This document shows, piece after piece, positions 51,486 to 60,156 of a stretch of DNA of 64,000 nucleotides (positions are counted from its first letter, which is position 1; every line of letters begins with the position of its first letter). The notes under the pieces are model-generated. The model was not told the DNA's origin and made no database searches. It saw only the letters and a program-made list of their open reading frames with translations. This DNA is from an uncultured Bacteroidia bacterium (lineage in GTDB: Bacteria; Bacteroidota; Bacteroidia; Bacteroidales; UBA932): assembly GCA_902781705.1 (NCBI GenBank), contig CACZKE010000001.1, positions 208,353 to 272,352 of the forward strand, in the 5' to 3' direction. Position numbers and translations under genes: made by a program.

Positions 51486-52493
51486 ATGAATATGGCTGTC
51501 AACCTGAAAAACCGCAGTTTCCTGAAACTGCTCGACTTTACTCCGGAGGAAATCCGGTATCTGCTGGACCTCGCCCGCACCCTCAAGCAGGCCAAGAAGG
51601 CCGGCACGGAGCGCAAGACGCTCACGGGCAAGAACATTGCCCTCATTTTCGAAAAGACGTCCACCCGGACCCGCTGCTCCTTCGAAGTGGCGGCCTACGA
51701 CCAGGGTGCGCACGTGACCTATCTCGGCCCCTCGGGCTCGCAGATCGGCATCAAGGAATCCATGAAGGACACCGCCCGGGTGCTGGGCCGGATGTTCGAC
51801 GGCATCGAGTACCGCGGCTTCGCGCAGACGACCGTGGAGGAACTGGCCCGGTATGCGGGCGTTCCCGTCTGGAACGGCCTCACGAACGAGTTCCATCCCA
51901 CGCAGATCCTGGCGGACTTCCTCACGATGTCCGAGCATGTGGACAAGCCTTTGAATAAAGTTTCCTACGCCTACCTCGGCGATGCCCGCTTCAACATGGG
52001 CAACTCCCTCCTGGTGGGCGGCGCGAAGATGGGCATGGACGTCCGGATCGTGGCCCCGAAGGCCCTCCAGCCGGATGCGGCGCTCGTCGCGACGTGCCGG
52101 GAAATCGCCGCGGAAACCGGCGCCCGGATCACCATCACCGACGATGTGGACGCCGGCGTGAAGGGCTGCGACTTCGTCTATACCGATATCTGGGTGTCCA
52201 TGGGCGAACCCGCCGAAGTGTGGAAGGAACGCATCGCGATGCTTATGCCTTATCAGGTCAATGCGTCCCTGATGCAGCGCACCGGCAATCCCGCCTGCAA
52301 ATTCATGCACTGCCTCCCGTCTTACCACAACCTGGAGACCAAGGCCGGCCGCGACGTCTATGAGCAGTTCGGCCTGGACGGCATCGAGGTGACGGAGGAC
52401 GTCTTCGAATCCCCGAACAGCATCGTCTTCGACGAGGCGGAGAACCGCATGCACACCATCAAGGCCGTCATGGTCGCGACGCTGGGCGAGTGA
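51486..52493 (+). CDS. argF: Ornithine carbamoyltransferase
   Basis: 335 residues from ATG 51486; ATG 51492 is also possible, while TTG 51477 is unlikely. Carbamoyl-phosphate binding is seen in [11 protein letters not shown] and [10 protein letters not shown], and the active-site loop in [23 protein letters not shown] and SMGEP complete the ornithine-type signature, unlike the N-succinylornithine enzymes used for biosynthesis in many Bacteroidota. In this operon it probably runs in the catabolic direction (citrulline to ornithine and carbamoyl phosphate). Only 12 bases separate it from the converging GH3 gene. Confidence 0.93.
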   Translation: MNMAVNLKNRSFLKLLDFTPEEIRYLLDLARTLKQAKKAGTERKTLTGKNIALIFEKTSTRTRCSFEVAAYDQGAHVTYLGPSGSQIGIKESMKDTARVLGRMFDGIEYRGFAQTTVEELARYAGVPVWNGLTNEFHPTQILADFLTMSEHVDKPLNKVSYAYLGDARFNMGNSLLVGGAKMGMDVRIVAPKALQPDAALVATCREIAAETGARITITDDVDAGVKGCDFVYTDIWVSMGEPAEVWKERIAMLMPYQVNASLMQRTGNPACKFMHCLPSYHNLETKAGRDVYEQFGLDGIEVTEDVFESPNSIVFDEAENRMHTIKAVMVATLGE

Positions 52494-52505
52494 TTCGATA
52501 CGGGA

Positions 52506-55052
52506 TTAACGGTACTTTTCAACCCTTCCGTCCCGGATGACCCCGCTCCAGTCCATGCCGAAGGCGAAGTCGTAGGTGTTCCCGTTCCGGTCGGTGTAAG
52601 GAATCATGTCGCGGGGGACGTCTTCCTTCTGAGTTTCCACGGTCTCCATGTCGGCAGGTAATTGCATGGGCAGCAGGCCCGTGGGCTCGCTTTTCCCGCT
52701 TACGATGTCCAGGACCGCCTGGTTCTGGACGCCGAAGGAGACGAGGATGGCGTCGGCCGAGGGTTCGAACTCGCCCACCACCGCGGGCTTGTCCAGGCGG
52801 AGGACCACCACGACGGGTTTCCCGCCCATGGCCGCCTTGGTCTCCCGGACCAGGAGGAGGTCATCGTAGTTCCGGGTCGTGACGGTCTTTCCCTTGTAGG
52901 AACGGTTGGTGAAGGACTCCGTGTGGTGCCCGCCGGCGATGCTTGTCGCCCGGGCACTCCGGGCTGTGTAGGGTTCGTACTGGAGGCTGATGGGAATATA
53001 GCCGTTGCCGCCCCGTTTCACGTCCGCGGCATCCCAGCCGACGCTGATGGAGGGGCCGTCGATCACCACGAGGGCGAAGTCCGCTTCCTCCGGGGTGGCG
53101 GCGATGTCATAGTATTTGGACACCAGCTCGGGGCTCATCGGATAGTCCGTATGGTCCTCGGACATGCCGCCCCAGAGGCCGGGGATGGCGGGGAAGTGCT
53201 TCTTCGGGAACCAGACCTTCTTCTTCCCGGTCTGCGGGAGGGCCTGGTTGTCCGTGTTCTTCAGGAGGACCAGCGAGCGGAGCTGCGCCTGGTAGCCCTC
53301 TTCCATGAACGCAGGGTTGCCGACGGTGCGTACGGTCTCCTCCGGGTCCAGGTAGGGATTCTCGAACAGGCCCACGCGGAACATGTTCAGGAGGATTCTC
53401 CGGGCGGATTCCCGGAACCGCTGCCGTGCGTTCTCCTCGCCGAAGTCACGCACCCAGAGGGCATAGGCGTCCCGGACATACTCGGCATTGTTGGATCCGC
53501 CGATCTGGTCGCAGCCAGCCAGGAAAACGCGGTAATGGCGCTCGGCCACGGTAAGTCCCTCTACGCCCCAGGGCTCGCCGCCGCCGGTGTAGTCCACGCC
53601 GGTGTTGTCCAGGGTGACGCCCCAGTCCGTGCAGACGACCCCGTCGAATCCCGCTTCCTCGCGGAGTTTCTTTCCGATGATCCACGCGGAGAAGGCCCCG
53701 CCGACCTGCTCGCCGGAAGGATCCTGGCCCCACAGGATGGAGTAAGTGGGCATGACGGCCGAGGCGCTGCCGGTGCCGCCATTCAGCTGGAAGGCTCCCT
53801 CTACGAAGGAACGCAGGTGCTCTTCGAGGTTGTTGCCCGGGAAGACTGCGTACTTGCCGTTGGCGAAGTGGCTGTCACGGCCGCCCTCCTGGGCGCCGTA
53901 GCCGTACCAGTGCTTGGCCATGGCATTGACGCTTCCATAACCCCAGGCGCCGTCGATCCGCTGCCCTTCGGGACTCGTCTGGAAGCCGTCGCAGTAAGCC
54001 CGGGCCAAGTCCGTGGAGAGGTCCGGATCCTCCCCGAAAGTGCCGTCGAAACGCCACCAGCGGGGCTCCGTGGCAATGTCCACCTGCGGACTCAGGGCGG
54101 TCGTGACGCCGAGCGCCCGGTACTCGATGGAGGCAACCTGTCCGAACCGCTCCATCAGGGAAGGGTCGAAGGTTGCGGCGAGGCCCAGGGAAGAGGGCCA
54201 GCGGGAGATGGTCCCGCCGCTGCCGGCATAGAACTCCAGGTCCGACGCCGCCTGATGGCGGGGATCCGAATGGATGGTCACCGGGACGCCCTGTCCCATC
54301 CCTTCCGCGTATGCCTGGACCGTGTTGTTCCAGCAGGCTGCCACTTCGGGGCTTTCCACCGAGGTGACGAGCATCCCGCGGAGATGCCCCTCGCCGAGGA
54401 ACTGTTTCTGCTGGTCGGTCATTTCCCAGGGATGGGCGCCGCTCGCCTTGAAGGAGGTCCCGTTGTAACTCTGCACGGAACCGGTCCGTTCCATCATATA
54501 GGCGACGAAGGCCGTGATGGTCTTCTCGTCGGAGAGGTACTGTTTCTCCTCGGGGGTAAGTTCCGACATGTCGATGGTCGTGGGGTAGGGTTCCCCGTTC
54601 CACGCGGCCTGGAAGAAGTTGCGGAGGGCCCTGACGAAGGTGGGTTTCCGCATGAGTTCCTTTTGGGCGTCGGTGAGTTCCACCTCCGGTTTGACGGTGC
54701 CGCGTCCCTCCGAAGGGACGGCCTGGTGGTTGCTGACGAGGAGGAGGCCCGCGATCTCATTGACGGAGAGGCGTTCCGCCAGGTCCTCCGCCCGCTCCGC
54801 CGGCGTGAGCCGCCAGTCCTCGTAGGGATCCAGCATGCCATTACGGTTGAGGTCCTTGAAGGCCTTTCCGTCGATCTTGAGGAGCGTCACGCCCGAAGCG
54901 GGACTGTAACTGAGGACGGGGCCGTCCTTCTGCGTGACGGTGATGAAATCCCCGTGGGATGTCTCGCGCGGGCCACAGGAGAATACGGCAAGAAGGAGGA
55001 GAGCCGCCGCAGCGGTCCGGAAAGGATGGAGGGAAAAAGGTGCAGGTGTCAT
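52506..55052 (-). CDS. GH3 beta-glycosidase lipoprotein
   Basis: 848 residues from ATG 55052. An in-frame ATG further upstream (55190) would cross the divergent promoter region. The signal ends at LAVFSC. The N-terminal part has an EF-hand-like calcium loop (DLNRNGMLDPYEDW). The barrel has PVTIHSDPRH, GVTTALSPQVDIATEPRWWR, AKHWYGYGAQEGG and VVCTDWGV, where Asp of the TDW motif is the expected nucleophile. The alpha/beta sandwich and fibronectin-like end follow. Beta-glucosidase or xylosidase activity is typical; removing glucose from glucomannan oligosaccharides is plausible. Confidence 0.85.
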   Translation of the reverse strand: MTPAPFSLHPFRTAAAALLLLAVFSCGPRETSHGDFITVTQKDGPVLSYSPASGVTLLKIDGKAFKDLNRNGMLDPYEDWRLTPAERAEDLAERLSVNEIAGLLLVSNHQAVPSEGRGTVKPEVELTDAQKELMRKPTFVRALRNFFQAAWNGEPYPTTIDMSELTPEEKQYLSDEKTITAFVAYMMERTGSVQSYNGTSFKASGAHPWEMTDQQKQFLGEGHLRGMLVTSVESPEVAACWNNTVQAYAEGMGQGVPVTIHSDPRHQAASDLEFYAGSGGTISRWPSSLGLAATFDPSLMERFGQVASIEYRALGVTTALSPQVDIATEPRWWRFDGTFGEDPDLSTDLARAYCDGFQTSPEGQRIDGAWGYGSVNAMAKHWYGYGAQEGGRDSHFANGKYAVFPGNNLEEHLRSFVEGAFQLNGGTGSASAVMPTYSILWGQDPSGEQVGGAFSAWIIGKKLREEAGFDGVVCTDWGVTLDNTGVDYTGGGEPWGVEGLTVAERHYRVFLAGCDQIGGSNNAEYVRDAYALWVRDFGEENARQRFRESARRILLNMFRVGLFENPYLDPEETVRTVGNPAFMEEGYQAQLRSLVLLKNTDNQALPQTGKKKVWFPKKHFPAIPGLWGGMSEDHTDYPMSPELVSKYYDIAATPEEADFALVVIDGPSISVGWDAADVKRGGNGYIPISLQYEPYTARSARATSIAGGHHTESFTNRSYKGKTVTTRNYDDLLLVRETKAAMGGKPVVVVLRLDKPAVVGEFEPSADAILVSFGVQNQAVLDIVSGKSEPTGLLPMQLPADMETVETQKEDVPRDMIPYTDRNGNTYDFAFGMDWSGVIRDGRVEKYR

Positions 55053-55074
55053 AGTCGGGTCAGTGAGTGATTCG

Positions 55075-55105
55075 TAAAGATAACGATTTTGGAAATGAAT
55101 CGCAA
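55075..55105 (-). promoter_or_regulatory. Candidate promoter of the GH3 gene
   Basis: On the - strand, TTG (55103-55105) and TATCTTTA (55075-55082) are separated by 20 bases, the usual Bacteroidota spacing. The -7 box lies 22 bases before the GH3 ATG. The last base of the box deviates from consensus. Confidence 0.4.
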
Positions 55106-55122
55106 TTCTCCGCCGTTTTGTG

Positions 55123-55130
55123 TATCTTTG
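55123..55130 (+). promoter_or_regulatory. Candidate -7 box of the epimerase, almost abutting its start
   Basis: TATCTTTG is a full consensus match and ends 4 bases before the ATG at 55135. Transcription would start at or very near the ATG, predicting a leaderless message. Confidence 0.5.
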
Positions 55131-55134
55131 TACT

Positions 55135-56310
55135 ATGAACCGGACCGATATTTTTCGCAGGGAGGTCGAGGATGTCCTCCTGAACAACATCCTTAATTGG
55201 TGGCTGACGATGAAGGACCCGCGGGGCGGGTTCTACGGCGAGGCGGACGGTACGGGGGAGATCCTCCGGGACGCGCCGCGCGGGGTCATCCTGAACGCCC
55301 GCATCATCTGGGCCTTTGCGGCCGCGTATCGGCAGTATCCCGATCAGGAGTACCTGGATGCCGCCGTGCATGCGGCGGATTGGTTCCTGGCGCATTTCTG
55401 CGACCAGGAGTGCGGGGGAGTCTATTGGGGCGTGGAAGCCTCCGGCGCCCCACAGGATACCAAGAAGCAGCTCTATTCGCAGGGGTTCGCCATCTACGGC
55501 CTCAGCGAACTGTATAAGGTCTGTCCCGAGAAGAAGTATCTGGACGCGGCCGTCGCCCTGTACGGGATCGTGGAATCCAGATTCCGGGACAAAGAGTTCG
55601 GCGGCTATACGGAGGCGCTTGCACGCGATTTCTCCCCGCTCGAGGACATGTCCCTCAGCGCCCACGACATCAATGCCGACAAGACCATGAACTCGCACCT
55701 CCATATCCTGGAGGCCTATGCCAACCTGTACCAGGTCTGGCCGGACGAGGGACTGCGGAAGGCCGTGGAGGAACTGCTGGACATCGTCTGCACGAAGGTC
55801 ATGGCCCCGGACGGGCACCTGCAACTGTATTTCCGGAGGAACTGGTCCGTCCTTCCGGGCGGCGTTTCCTATGGGCATGACATCGAGACTTCCTGGCTGG
55901 CGCTGGAGTGTGCCTCGGCCATCCGGGACATCGATGTCATCAACCGCGTGCGTCCGGCGGCGCTTCTGATGGCCCGCGCCGGCAACGAAGGACTCCGGGC
56001 CGACGGTTCCATGATCTACGAGAAACTGGAGGACGGCACCCTGGACCTGTCCCGGCAGTGGTGGGTCCTTGCGGAATCGGTCGTGGGCAATCTCTGGCTC
56101 TGGAAGTTCCACGGCGACGTGGAGGCACCGGACCGTGCCCTCTCCACCTGGGCCTACATCCGCGACAACATCGTGGACCGGGACAACGGCGACTGGCTCT
56201 GGGGCGTAGGTGCCGACGGCACGCCCGACAAGGACTCCCCGAAGGCCGGCTTCTGGAAGTGTCCTTATCACAACACCCGCATGTGCCTGCAGGTGCTTTC
56301 CCTTATTTGA
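55135..56310 (+). CDS. Cellobiose/mannobiose 2-epimerase
   Basis: 391 residues from ATG 55135, cytoplasmic. This is an (alpha/alpha)6-barrel of the N-acylglucosamine 2-epimerase family: NNILNWWLTMKDPRGGFYG, KKQLYSQGFAIYGLSE, NSHLHILEAYANLY, GHDIETSWLALE, RQWWVLAESVVGNLWL and KCPYHNTRMCLQ carry the conserved His residues. It interconverts the reducing-end glucose and mannose of beta-1,4-disaccharides. It supplies mannosylglucose from mannobiose for the GH130 enzyme at 13421. Unlike in Bacteroides, where epimerase, transporter and phosphorylase genes adjoin, it lies 40 kb from the phosphorylase gene. Its 3' end overlaps the converging gene by eight bases. Confidence 0.9.
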   Translation: MNRTDIFRREVEDVLLNNILNWWLTMKDPRGGFYGEADGTGEILRDAPRGVILNARIIWAFAAAYRQYPDQEYLDAAVHAADWFLAHFCDQECGGVYWGVEASGAPQDTKKQLYSQGFAIYGLSELYKVCPEKKYLDAAVALYGIVESRFRDKEFGGYTEALARDFSPLEDMSLSAHDINADKTMNSHLHILEAYANLYQVWPDEGLRKAVEELLDIVCTKVMAPDGHLQLYFRRNWSVLPGGVSYGHDIETSWLALECASAIRDIDVINRVRPAALLMARAGNEGLRADGSMIYEKLEDGTLDLSRQWWVLAESVVGNLWLWKFHGDVEAPDRALSTWAYIRDNIVDRDNGDWLWGVGADGTPDKDSPKAGFWKCPYHNTRMCLQVLSLI

Positions 56311-58486
56311 CGATTACCTCGTCGATAAAGAACCAACAGGGGTTGCCGACACCATAATGCCATTCCGGGCAGGTCTTGGTGCCGGTAACTTCCACCTTGA
56401 TGTACCGGGCCGTCGTGTCGCAAGTGGCGGTGACGGGGATGAATTCCACCTTGCTGCCGCGGTCTTCGGGAATGTCGATGGTGGCGATTTCAGTGTAGTT
56501 CTCCCCGTCCGGGGATACGCTGTAACGCACCTGCATCGGCATCAGGATCCAGGCGCCGAGCTGGCGGAGGAAATCGGTGGCGATGCTGTGGATGGCCGTC
56601 GGCGCGCCCAGGTCGATGATGAAGGCGCCGTCCGTCCCTTCCCAACCTACCCAGTTCTCCACGTAGGTCGTTCCTCCATACAGTCCGTCGGTCAGGGCTT
56701 TCTTACTCAGTTCCAGATATTTGGGCCTCGGGTCGATGAGGTAGGTGACGGGCTTCCCATAGGCGAGGTTGTCGCGGGCGTCGCTCATATACCGCTGCCG
56801 GTACAGGGCGCAGTACTCGTCCGGGAGGTTGTGCCGTTCGTTGATCATCTCCACCCGGTATTCCCGGGCGCGTGATTCGAACAGGTCCAGCGCCTTTCCG
56901 ATGGCTTCGAAGTCACGTTCCGGTTCCGTCCGGGCGATTTCCAGGGCGGAATACTGCAGGGGAAGCCGGGTACGCCGGACACGGGCGAGCCGGACCGGAT
57001 CGTCCTTCACGGCCGCTTCCGCCTCGTCGAAGAGGGCGTTGTAACGCCGCATCAGCGCGGGACGGAGGATGTTGCCCTTGTAGGAAACGGGGGAGTCATA
57101 GATGAAAAGGTCCACGTCCGTACCCACGGCCGCACCTTCCATCAGTTTGATATACTTGTAGACAGGCCATCCCGCCTTCCCGTAATACCGGGTGAGGAAC
57201 CGCTTCTGGAGGGAATCCAGGGAGGCCCCGGCATCCCACATCAGGTTGTTGACGAGATAGGAACGCAGTTCCGCGAAGTCGCCGCCCCGGACGGAAGCGA
57301 TCTGCGAGAAGTGCATCTTCACGTTATGGTCCCGGAAAATGACCATGTTGTCCTTGATGGTAGAGAGGTTCGGGAAAGGGGAGAGGTAGTTGTCGAAGTT
57401 GATACCGTAGTCCCAGACGAACAGGTTGTCGCAGATCTTGGACCAGCCTTCCAGGGCTTTCATGAATTCCTGTCCGGACGGGTTCTCGGTCAGGGCGGTC
57501 TGCCGGCGGCAGTCGATATCGCACAGCATGATGGACACGTTCTTCCGGGGCACCGTCTTCTTGGGCGGCTGGACGGAGAACAGGTAGGCCAGGGTCGATA
57601 TCTCCTTGTCCGGGAACCGGTCCGCCACGGCGTTGATGAAACGGAGAATGGGGCCGGACGGACCGCCTTCCTCGTCCAGGATCCGCTGGCACTCCGGGCA
57701 TCGGCAGTAGGTGTCCGATCCGTCGTTCTGGCTGATACTGATCATCTTCCGGTCCGGATAGGCCTTGAACAGACTGTCCAGGCGCTGGCACACGATCTCC
57801 AGCACCTCCGGATTGCTCATGCACCATTGGCTGGCGCTGCCGGGATTGCGTTTCCCGTTATAATAGGCGTAATACTCCGGATGCTCTTTCCCGTAGCGGG
57901 AAGCGGGTAGCAGGCGGTCGCAGGTATGGACCCAGTAACTGGCCACGAACACCTCCGAGGGTTCCTCCAAGTGATACCAGGTCTTGTACAGCGGGTCGGT
58001 CCGGAGCATGTAGTTCTGGCTTTGCCGATACCGGAAGGTCGGGGTGATGACCGTATCTACGGGATTTAAGGTGAGTTCCTGATGACGGGGCTCGTAGGCC
58101 TCACCCTCTCCCCAGTAGTCGATGCCCGCGTATCTTTTCAGGAATTCCACGGTGCCGTACACCAGCCCCTTTCCGTGTCCATGGATCCAGACGTTCCGGT
58201 CGTCGATGACGATCCGGCAGCCGTCCTCGCCGAATTCTTCCGTGGGCGTTTCGCTCAGGACGATATCGCCTTTGCGGATGGCCATGGACCATTCCTGGGT
58301 TTTCGTAGGAGCGTCGGCGATGAGAAAGTGAGCGGCGAGGTCCAGCGCCTCCTTCTCGGCTGCGGATTTCCCGGGATGGGCCGTAATGAACCGTCCGGTC
58401 ATTTCACCCTTGTGGACGATCCGCACCTGCGCCGGCATCGGCATCGCCGCCAGCGCCATGACAATCAGAATCAATGCTCTTTTCAT
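56303..58486 (-). CDS. DUF4838 protein with C-terminal discoidin-like domain
   Basis: 727 residues from ATG 58486. The signal peptide ends at AMPMPAQ. Residues about 25-120 resemble the N-terminal domain of alpha-glucuronidases and GH20 enzymes (YGTVEFLKRYAGIDYWGEGE). The central barrel has the DUF4838 signature SQNDGSDTYCRCPECQRIL and VSIMLCDIDCRR. The C-terminal part (GTTYVENWVGWEG, FIIDLGAPTAIHSI, ARYIKVEVTG) is an F5/8-type sugar-binding domain. A glycoside hydrolase activity is suspected for this family, but the substrate is not known to me. It lies downstream of rpmH, tail to tail with the epimerase. Confidence 0.8.
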   Translation of the reverse strand: MKRALILIVMALAAMPMPAQVRIVHKGEMTGRFITAHPGKSAAEKEALDLAAHFLIADAPTKTQEWSMAIRKGDIVLSETPTEEFGEDGCRIVIDDRNVWIHGHGKGLVYGTVEFLKRYAGIDYWGEGEAYEPRHQELTLNPVDTVITPTFRYRQSQNYMLRTDPLYKTWYHLEEPSEVFVASYWVHTCDRLLPASRYGKEHPEYYAYYNGKRNPGSASQWCMSNPEVLEIVCQRLDSLFKAYPDRKMISISQNDGSDTYCRCPECQRILDEEGGPSGPILRFINAVADRFPDKEISTLAYLFSVQPPKKTVPRKNVSIMLCDIDCRRQTALTENPSGQEFMKALEGWSKICDNLFVWDYGINFDNYLSPFPNLSTIKDNMVIFRDHNVKMHFSQIASVRGGDFAELRSYLVNNLMWDAGASLDSLQKRFLTRYYGKAGWPVYKYIKLMEGAAVGTDVDLFIYDSPVSYKGNILRPALMRRYNALFDEAEAAVKDDPVRLARVRRTRLPLQYSALEIARTEPERDFEAIGKALDLFESRAREYRVEMINERHNLPDEYCALYRQRYMSDARDNLAYGKPVTYLIDPRPKYLELSKKALTDGLYGGTTYVENWVGWEGTDGAFIIDLGAPTAIHSIATDFLRQLGAWILMPMQVRYSVSPDGENYTEIATIDIPEDRGSKVEFIPVTATCDTTARYIKVEVTGTKTCPEWHYGVGNPCWFFIDEVIVK

Positions 58487-58499
58487 GCCTGCAAGATAC

Positions 58500-58530
58500 A
58501 AAAAAAATGCAGGCCCTGGAAGGTCTGCAT
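58500..58530 (-). terminator. Terminator of rpmH
   Basis: On the - strand a 9-bp stem (one G-U pair; 58507-58515 with 58522-58530) has a 6-base loop and is followed by seven or more T. It lies 25 bases after the rpmH stop and just upstream of the DUF4838 start. Confidence 0.88.
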
Positions 58531-58555
58531 TCGATTTCTGTGTGTCGGTCGCGGA

Positions 58556-58708
58556 TTACCAGCGCTCTTCGTCGGAGACGGTGAGCTTCTTGCGGCAGTG
58601 ACGACGACGGGAAGCGAGCACGCGGCGGCCGTTGGCGGAGGCCATGCGGGCACGGAAGCCGTGCTTGTTCACGCGCTTGCGGTTGGAAGGTTGGAACGTT
58701 CTTTTCAT
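58556..58708 (-). CDS. rpmH: 50S ribosomal protein L34
   Basis: 50 residues, the normal size for L34. It begins [20 protein letters not shown] and continues with the family pattern [16 protein letters not shown], then KKLTVSDE, ending in ERW. Basic residues make up more than a third of the protein. It binds 23S rRNA in the large ribosomal subunit. It stands alone here, with its own promoter and terminator, and without the rnpA neighbour usual in other phyla. An unusual RHCRKK replaces the common RKGRKK-like stretch. Confidence 0.97.
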   Translation of the reverse strand: MKRTFQPSNRKRVNKHGFRARMASANGRRVLASRRRHCRKKLTVSDEERW

Positions 58709-58762
58709 GATATCTCTTTTTTATATTTTACGGTTAATCGGCCCGTTTTCACGGACGGAGTG

Positions 58763-58794
58763 CAAAGGTAGATATTTTGAAGGAAACTGCCAAA
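58763..58794 (-). promoter_or_regulatory. Promoter of rpmH
   Basis: On the - strand TTTG (58791-58794), a 20-base spacer and TACCTTTG (58763-58770) match the full Bacteroidota -33/-7 consensus. The -7 box is 54 bases before the L34 start codon. The best promoter in the window. Confidence 0.8.
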
Positions 58795-58802
58795 TTTAAT
58801 TT

Positions 58803-58921
58803 GAGATTTCTCGACAAGCTCGAAATGACAGGGGTACCTGAGGCTCGAAATGACAGAAGTACCAAAGTTCGAACGACAGTGCCTTTGTCATTTCGACCGA
58901 GCGAAGCGAGTGGAGAAATCT
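58803..58921. repeat. Intergenic REP/MITE-like element
   Basis: About 119 bases with inverted ends: AGATTTCTC at the left and GAGAAATCT at the right, each next to TCGAAATGACA/TGTCATTTCGA. A GCTCGAAATGACAG unit is repeated directly (58818-58831 and 58843-58856). The right end overlaps the rsmG stop codon by two bases. A shorter relative is at 9317-9343. No coding capacity. Confidence 0.65.
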
Positions 58922-59573
58922 ATTTCTCAATATGAATGACGAGTTTCCCGTCATAATACGGATCGTGGAGCCAGGAGGAGACGGGCCAGGTGTGGACGGA
59001 GCCGCGGCGGAGCCGGTGACGGGCCATGACCTCGGCGATCTCTTCCACGACATCGCCGCCCTTGAGGTACAGGATGCCTTCGGAGAACTTGCCTTTCACC
59101 CAGGGGTAGAAGTCCGTAAGGGACGCGACGGCCCGGGAGACGACGAAGCCGAAGGGTTGGGTGAGGGATTCCGCCCGGGCGTTGACAACCGTGACGTTCT
59201 TGAGCCCCAGGCTCTCCGCAACTGCCTTTGCCACAATGGTTTTCTTGCCCACGGAATCGCAGAGGACAAACTGCGCCTCCGGGAACAGGATCGCGAGCGG
59301 GATGCCCGGGAAACCGCCGCCGGTGCCGAGGTCCAGCACCGCCGCCGTGCGGAAGCGTTCCAGCAGCTCCGGCTGCGTAAGCAGGTACCGGGCGATGGCG
59401 AGGGAGTGGAGGATATGGTGGTCATACAGCCCGTCGATATCCTTCCGGGAGATGACGTTGATCTTGGCGTTCCAGTCGCGGTACAGCGCGTCGCAGGCGA
59501 GGAACTGCTCCTCCTGCACGGAGGTCAGGTCCCAGTCGGCCCGGACAAAGTCGATAAATTCCTTCGGTGTCAT
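58920..59573 (-). CDS. rsmG: 16S rRNA (guanine-527-N7) methyltransferase
   Basis: 217 residues from ATG 59573. RsmG/GidB signatures are RDWNAKINVISRKDIDGLYDHHILHSL (split at ISRK), VLDLGTGGGFPGIPLAI as the S-adenosylmethionine site, VGKKTIVAKAVAESLGL and SRAVASL. It methylates G527 of 16S rRNA. Its start overlaps the stop of the sigma-factor gene (ATGA), making it the third gene of a polA-sigma-rsmG operon. Confidence 0.95.
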   Translation of the reverse strand: MTPKEFIDFVRADWDLTSVQEEQFLACDALYRDWNAKINVISRKDIDGLYDHHILHSLAIARYLLTQPELLERFRTAAVLDLGTGGGFPGIPLAILFPEAQFVLCDSVGKKTIVAKAVAESLGLKNVTVVNARAESLTQPFGFVVSRAVASLTDFYPWVKGKFSEGILYLKGGDVVEEIAEVMARHRLRRGSVHTWPVSSWLHDPYYDGKLVIHIEK

Positions 59574-60154
59574 TCGATTTCCCCCCTGAGCATCATTTCG
59601 GCGAGGTGCTGCTTGCCCCGACGGATGCGGGTGCGGACCGTGTTGAGTTCCAGATTCAGTGCCTTCGCGATTTCCTCGTATTCCAGTTCTTCGATCATGT
59701 ATTTGACCATCACTTCCTTGTACAGCGGCGAGAGTTCGTCGATGAAGGCCATCAGGCGCTCGTGGTTCTCGCTGTTGATGATCTCTTCCTCCGGATCCGC
59801 CTCGGTGAGCGGTCCCTGGCCTTCCAGTCCGTCTTCCTCCGCCTTGTGTAGGATGCCCTCCTTCTTCGCGTCCTCGCGCTTGATGCCGGCCAGGTGGTCC
59901 AGGGCCGTCCGGGTGGCGATGGTGGAGAGCCACGGCCGCAGTTCCCGGGTCGTGTCGAAGTTGGCCAGGTTCAGGAAAGCCTTCTGGAAACTCTCGGAGA
60001 CGACGTCATCCACATCGGCTTTCCACTTGAAATAGCCGCTCACGCGGCCGCGGATGGCTTTTTCGTGCAACTGGTAGATGGCGCGGTAGGCCATCTGGTC
60101 CCCGGCGACGGCGCGTTCCACCAGTTCTTTCTCAGGCATGTCCAGGTATCCCAT
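59570..60154 (-). CDS. ECF-type sigma-70 family factor
   Basis: 194 residues from ATG 60154; ATG 60139 is an alternative. Region 2 is recognised in YRAIYQLHEKAIRGRVSGYF and DVDDVVSESFQKAFLNLANF, with RPWLSTIATRTALDHL following. A long acidic linker separates it from region 4 (DELSPLYKEVMVKYMIEELEYEEIAKAL, then a helix-turn-helix ending RTRIRRGKQHL). No anti-sigma gene is adjacent. It begins two bases after polA and overlaps rsmG, so its level follows housekeeping genes. Its target promoters are unknown. Confidence 0.88.
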   Translation of the reverse strand: MGYLDMPEKELVERAVAGDQMAYRAIYQLHEKAIRGRVSGYFKWKADVDDVVSESFQKAFLNLANFDTTRELRPWLSTIATRTALDHLAGIKREDAKKEGILHKAEEDGLEGQGPLTEADPEEEIINSENHERLMAFIDELSPLYKEVMVKYMIEELEYEEIAKALNLELNTVRTRIRRGKQHLAEMMLRGEIE

Positions 60155-60156
60155 AC

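Noticed and set aside
52494-52505. Terminator expected between the converging argF and GH3 genes
   Set aside because: Only 12 bases are available and no hairpin could be found.
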